In this document: piece by piece, positions 59,403 through 64,000 of the stretch | Numbering within the stretch: the first letter of the stretch is position 1 | How the letters are laid out: each line of letters opens with the position of its first letter | Origin: Mactromeris polynyma | Taxonomy: Eukaryota > Mollusca > Bivalvia > Venerida > Mactridae | DNA: 64,000 nt | Reading direction: 5' to 3' | Assembly: GCA_032209605.1 (NCBI GenBank) | Contig: JASFXZ010000005.1 | Span: 30,926,905 to 30,990,904, forward strand | Notes under the pieces: generated by a model | Seen by the model: the letters and a program-made list of their open reading frames with translations, nothing else | Databases searched by the model: none | What the model was told of the DNA's origin: nothing | Made by a program: the position numbers and the translations under genes

Positions 59403-60165
59403 TTTTTCAAAACACACTATCATGTAAATCAAACAATTGCAAACATGTTGCGGTAAAAACAAATGGGTGTTAGTATTTAAAAAAAATCCATAAACTTCGA
59501 TCAAAGAAAGGACATGCCAATTTATCAAATCACGCAATCTGGGTTTAATAACCTTGAAAATGTGTAAACATCGATAAAATGAGGGCAGCAATACATCACG
59601 TGTCGTGTTTCTGACGTAATCAAGTCGGTTATTTTGCACTGCAGACAGGAGTGAAAAATCGAGTAAGTAGGTCAAATATGTATTGCCTGTACGTCAATTA
59701 TCAAAACCTCAATTTATATAAAACAATAAGATTTATAAATGTTGGAAGATTCTTTGAAGTAATTATTTTTGGACCGCGTACAGTTGTAGGCCTGATTAGA
59801 GGAATTACAAATAGAGATCACTGACCGAAATGGTGCTAATTAATGCAATTTTCAAAGGGATTAAGTCAGAAAAACAGTAAGGGGCCACTTATTTAAGAAA
59901 TAATAAAGATCTCCCGGGGTTTTATGACTCTTGTGGTTTTACAGCTGACACCTGGGGAAATTTTCACATTCGGTAATGACCAGTAGAACTAATCTTCTGC
60001 CCTGTGCGTGGTTTATTAATTGCAAAACATTTGGCATCTACCAATCAAATTCATTCAACCATAATAAATAGATATTAATTAATTATAATTATCAGTTCGT
60101 GTGAGATCACTGAAATCGATTAAATCTTAATTGCTTAATTGTTATCTAATTTGATTAGCTCAATA

Positions 60166-61740
60166 ATGGCTACTTTGTCTGAAATGTTTGATAGCGACTC
60201 TGATCAGTCCGATTTTTCTGGTTTCAATGAATCTGACTTTGAATTTGATTTTAATTTGAGTTCAGATGATGATACTTCTGATTCTTCTGATAATTAAATT
60301 GACCCAGAGCAATGGACCAACGACTTTGTTACGCCTACGGTACGTTTTGTATTTATTTGTTTTCCCAAATGACTGATTACTTGAAATTGTTCGTCTGCAA
60401 AAACGACGAAACTACTATACTATACAATGTTTACGTCTAGGAATCAGCTCGATTTTGTCAAACTGATTGCTCATAAATTTATAGGATGTTTGATTCATTC
60501 TTGAAATGAAATAAAATTTATCGAGTTCGAAATGTTTTTTTCTGTGGGTGAACTTATTGTATAAAATAAGCAATGATGAGCAAAACTGGTTTTCCAATAA
60601 TTTAATTACACAAGTGATTGATATTACATAAATGAAAATAATATGTATGACTTCTAATTATGTGAATTGTTTTATTTATGTGACTCTTTTTTCAGATTAA
60701 CCACTTCACTGATGTGCCAGGGCCGAACCTGCCAGATGAGTTTGATCCAGACACTGCTTCCCCTCTTCATTATTTTCTGCTACTTTCCCCCATGGAACTG
60801 ATCAGATTCATTGTTGACCAGACGAACAACTACGCCGCCTGGAAGATGGCACAGCTAGGTTACCCGTTTGACGACAAGTGGAGGGATGTGACGTTGGGTG
60901 AGATGCGGGCCTTCCTTGCCATCAACATGTTATGGGTATCTACCAGTTACCGGAAGCTGACATGTATTGTTATACGAATCCATGGGTTGGGAACGCCGAA
61001 GTTGTTGCAACGATGGCCTGCAACAGATTCCAGAAGATACTCCAGTACTTGCACGTCACCGACAGGTCAGCTGAACAAGTCCGTGGTCAACAAGGTTACA
61101 ACAAACTTTACAAAGTAAAGCCGGTCCTCGGTCGATTGTCAGACACATTTGAGCGCTACTATACCATGTCTCGAGAAGTTTCTGTTGATGAGGCCATGAT
61201 TGCGTTTTCGGGTCGACTGTCTTACCGTCAGTAGGCCTATATGCCTGCCAAACCTGTCAAGCGAGGAATCAAGGTCAGGATGTTGTGTGATGCCAGAAAT
61301 GCATACCTGTCACGCTTCGATGTGTACCTCGGGAAGCAGAATAACCAGCCTGAACATGGACTTGGACACGACGTGGTCATGAAGTTGTGCGACAGAATAC
61401 GACACAGCCACCGACATGTTTATTTTGACAACTGGTATTCCGCTGATGGAGAGCTTGTTGGAAGCTGGCCTGTATGCATGTGGTACCGTTAGGGTGAATA
61501 GGAAAGGGTTTCCTGCGGCATTGAAGAAACCAGCTGGCATCAGTGACCGTGGGCAATTCAGGGTTATGCAGAAAGGAGGTTCGAATCTCACTGCTACGAT
61601 CTGGAAAGATAAGAAGTTAGTGCACCATCTGTCAACACTCAGTGATCCCGAGCTAGTGTTGGATGCTCAACGACGCTTTGGTCCCAACGTGATTCATCTT
61701 ACCCAGCCGCACAGTGTGCATTCCTACAACCGATTAGTTT
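60166..61740 (+). pseudogene. piggyBac transposase, two exons, broken
   Basis: Exon 1 starts at ATG 60166 (MATLSEMFDSDSDQSDFSGF), an acidic Ser/Asp-rich N-terminus, with a TAA at 60295. An intron with GTACGT...TTTTTTCAG (60340-60695) follows. Exon 2 encodes NHFTDVPGPNLPDEF, SPMELIRFIVDQTNNYAAW, the core with SVDEAMIAFSGR (first catalytic Asp), PAKPVKRGIKVR and HVYFDNWYS (second Asp), then LYACGTVRVNRKGFP and TIWKDKKLVHHLST. Breaks are a frameshift near 60935, a TAG at about 61233 and a frameshift near 61440. The third catalytic Asp and the Cys-rich C-terminus are missing because the LINE truncates the gene. Confidence 0.88.
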
Positions 61741-61741
61741 A

Positions 61742-64000
61742 AACATATTTTATTTACATACTATGAACATCATAATAATACAATACAATATATATCATTT
61801 TACATTAAACAAGTTTGTTCAGTAGTAATGTGAAAAGGATGGGACCGAAAGCCAAAGACTTATATAGGTCTTCTTCTGAGTATTGTACATTTCCAACAGG
61901 TACGAGATTGGTTTAGGTGAATATAATGTTTACAAAACTGTTTAAACTCTATTGTAGATGTTTAAATAATAAGCGTTTTTGAAAAAATAACTAAGAGAAA
62001 AGAAAAGAAAGGAGGGGAGAGAGGGAGCAAAGTGTAATGTTTAACAAGGAAGTTGTTACACATGTACGACTTATAGCGTAAAACGTTTAGTGTCTTCTAT
62101 GTATGTGTAAACTGATCTAAAAATAAGAACATTGGTTTCATTTTTATACCTTGTGCAACCGAAAAGTAAAACTTTTGTGTCAAGACGAATATTTATGTTT
62201 GCAAGATTTGTCAAAAGAACTTTGGTGTCTATATAAAGGACAATACAAGAAAAAATGGTCTGTTGATTCGAAATTACCACAATTACACATAGGGGATTCA
62301 ATTATATTTTTAACAAACAATTGGGATTTTAATATGCTGCATCGTGTTCTTAATCTAGTGTGAAGAATTTGGAGCCTCCTGGGGCCTATATAATAATAGG
62401 AAGGAATTGTAGTGACAGGATTGTTAATAGAACGCTTAAAAATATTGAGAGTTGAAGATTCTTGGATATTGGAAGGTAGCTGGTTCCATGCTCGAATTGC
62501 TGATGGAAAAAATGAGTTGTAAAAATGACTTGTTCTGCATCGGAAAGGGATAATGTTATCTATATTACGTAAATTATAGCGCGGTGTGTCGTCAGATCTA
62601 CTTGGCAGTGTTGCATATAAGTACTCGGGCGTAAGACCATTTTTTATCTTAAAAATTAAATTTATGTTTATCTCTTCTTTCCTGCAGACTTTCCCATCCA
62701 GTTTCTGAATTTAATTTATCAAGTGATACGAGTTTTGTTGTTCCAGTCGCTATTCTAACAGCTTCAATTTGTATTTTGTCGAGTTCTTGTTTTTCGTATG
62801 CAGTGCAATTGTCAAAGATAGTATCACCATACTCTAGCAGGGGCCGAATATATGATAGATAAATTGTTTCCAAAGATTTTCGATCAATTCTGAATTTTAA
62901 TATTCTCATTATATTTATTCTTGACCATGCTTTTGATGTAATATATTCTATATGTTTATGCCAAGTACAATTGTTGGATAGGAACAATCCCAAGTGCTTA
63001 TGAGAATTTACAACCTTTATCGGCTGATTTTGCATGATTAGAGCAGGATGGTTTGGCTTATTAAGTTTTTTTGATATAGTCATCGATTCAGTTTTAGTTG
63101 GATTGAACGACACTAGCCACGCGTTAGCCCAACTACTAATTTTATGTAAGTCATTGTTCAGGATGTTCGCAGTTTCATCAATTTTATTTACAATTAGTGA
63201 CAGACTAGTATCATCAGCAAACAGTCTTATATTTGCATCAATATCTTGGACTATGTCATTTATATAAATGAGAAAAAATAACGGACCTAAAATTGAACCT
63301 TGTGGCACACCCGCATGTATAATTTTTTCGTTTGATGATATTCCATTTATGTTTACCTTTTGGCGTCTACCTTTTAAATAATCCTCGAAAAAAAGCAAGA
63401 GTGCATCTGATAAACCGATAGCTTTAAGTTTAATTAAAAGACCTTTATGCCATACTCGATCAAATGCCTTACTAATATCACAGAAAATTACCCGAACTTC
63501 CTTTCCTAAATCTATTGCTTCACAAAAAGAGTGATACAAATAAGCCAATTGATTTGTAGTTGAATCGTTTGGAATGAATCCCGATTGATATTCGGTGAGG
63601 ATTTTATTTACAACTAGATGATTATAAATATGTTTAAAAAGAGCTCTTTCAAAAACTTTACTCACTGTACTTAGAAGTGATATAGGTCGGTAATTTGACA
63701 CAATCGTAGGGTCATCTTTTTTAGAAATTGGACAGACATTAGCTAATTTCCACGAATCTGGGAATTGTTTAGTGTTGATACAGTGATTAAAGATCTCACT
63801 CAGAGGGTTGGACAACTCATTGTTTAATTCTTTAAGAATACGAGTGTTAATTAAGTCAGGACCTACAGCCTTCCCAGTAGATAAAGACTTTAAAATATGC
63901 ACGATATCTGATGGCTCAATTTGAATATTGTTCAGAGTTGAATGAACGTTATATACTGGAGGTGTTGGATTTTTTAGAATCTGATGCGTTTAGCTGAGTT
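61742..64000 (-). mobile_element. LINE (non-LTR retrotransposon), 3' portion, runs off the window
   Basis: Its 3' end, read on the minus strand, is ...GTAAATAAAATATGTTTAAAC at about 61742, inside the piggyBac transposase. A 3' UTR of about 440 bases precedes ORF2. The 5' part lies beyond 64000. Confidence 0.75.
62190..64000 (-). pseudogene. LINE ORF2 reverse transcriptase (Jockey/CR1-like), frameshifted
   Basis: The main frame 63902-62649 carries GKAVGPDLINTRIL, NYRPISLLSTVSKVFERALF, YQSGFIPNDSTTNQ, IFCDISKAFDRVWH (catalytic Asp), AGVPQGSILGPLFF, IRLFADDTSLSL (catalytic FADD) and KHLGLFLS, plus a post-RT region with LLEYGDTIFDN. A one-base shift near 62650 leads into a frame with IKNGLTPEYLYATLPSRSDD, AIRAWNQLPSNIQ and a zinc region CNCGNFESTDHFFLYC, ending at about 62190. 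A second shift sits in an A-run at about 63980. The RT core is intact, so the copy is young but probably inactive. Confidence 0.88.

Larger units (their letters stand above)
59286..61741 (+). mobile_element. piggyBac transposon, 3' part lost to a LINE insertion
   Basis: The left end is TTAA (59286-59289) followed by CCCTTTACTCC, the standard piggyBac target and terminus. Three 35-bp subterminal repeats, an untranslated leader and a two-exon transposase follow. Similarity stops at about 61737-61741, inside the transposase, where the 3' end of a minus-strand LINE begins. The right end is outside the window or lost. Confidence 0.75.

Overview
The window looks like AT-rich nuclear DNA from a marine invertebrate, most likely a bivalve mollusc. 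I base this on spliceosomal introns, many decayed transposons of animal type, and dispersed repeats at about 34.1-36.3 kb and 39.0-39.6 kb that resemble, from memory, families common in bivalve genomes. No database search was possible. There is no bacterial-style gene organisation, rRNA or CRISPR array.

Left half (about 3.1-30.8 kb): I can assemble one previously hidden multi-exon gene on the minus strand. Six small exons (30703-30803, 19351-19389, 16841-17047, 15670-15699, 6828-6958, 3095-3340) have GT-AG junctions, agree in phase at every junction, start with ATG and end with TAG. They give 735 coding bases, or 244 residues. The product is unrecognised: a Cys-containing N-terminus, a compact roughly 69-residue core and a long polar Ser/Thr- and charge-rich tail. 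Its introns hold tRNA-derived SINE-like pieces, LINE fragments, a DD34E Tc1-like transposon next to a mariner fragment, a 1.34-kb foldback element with 116-bp internal repeats, and a full LTR retrotransposon insertion (24418-30162) in antisense orientation. That LTR element keeps gag, a likely -1 frameshift signal and the start of a protease, but has lost pol.

Middle (30.8-47.6 kb): mostly repeats. These are a second foldback-like array (33.2-34.1 kb), bivalve-type dispersed repeats, a Tc1-like relic near 36.9 kb, and a 4.46-kb block bounded by Harbinger-like inverted repeats with CAG target duplications (39780-44242). A diverged duplicate of the 0.9-2.1 kb region lies at 46.9-47.6 kb and carries a pogo-like MITE that the first copy lacks.

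Right (48-64 kb): stacked retroelements and a DNA transposon. In order they are a LINE reverse transcriptase (48.35-50.06 kb), a second LINE 3' end (50.35-51.24 kb), a GC-rich module flanked by long direct repeats (52.55-53.74 kb), a PAT/DIRS-type tyrosine-recombinase retrotransposon with intact split direct repeats (54402-58416), a piggyBac transposon with its TTAA-adjacent left end, 35-bp subterminal repeats and a broken transposase (59286-61741), and a minus-strand LINE that interrupts it and runs off the window. Nearly all transposon genes are broken. The host gene is the only intact protein-coding locus I can support.
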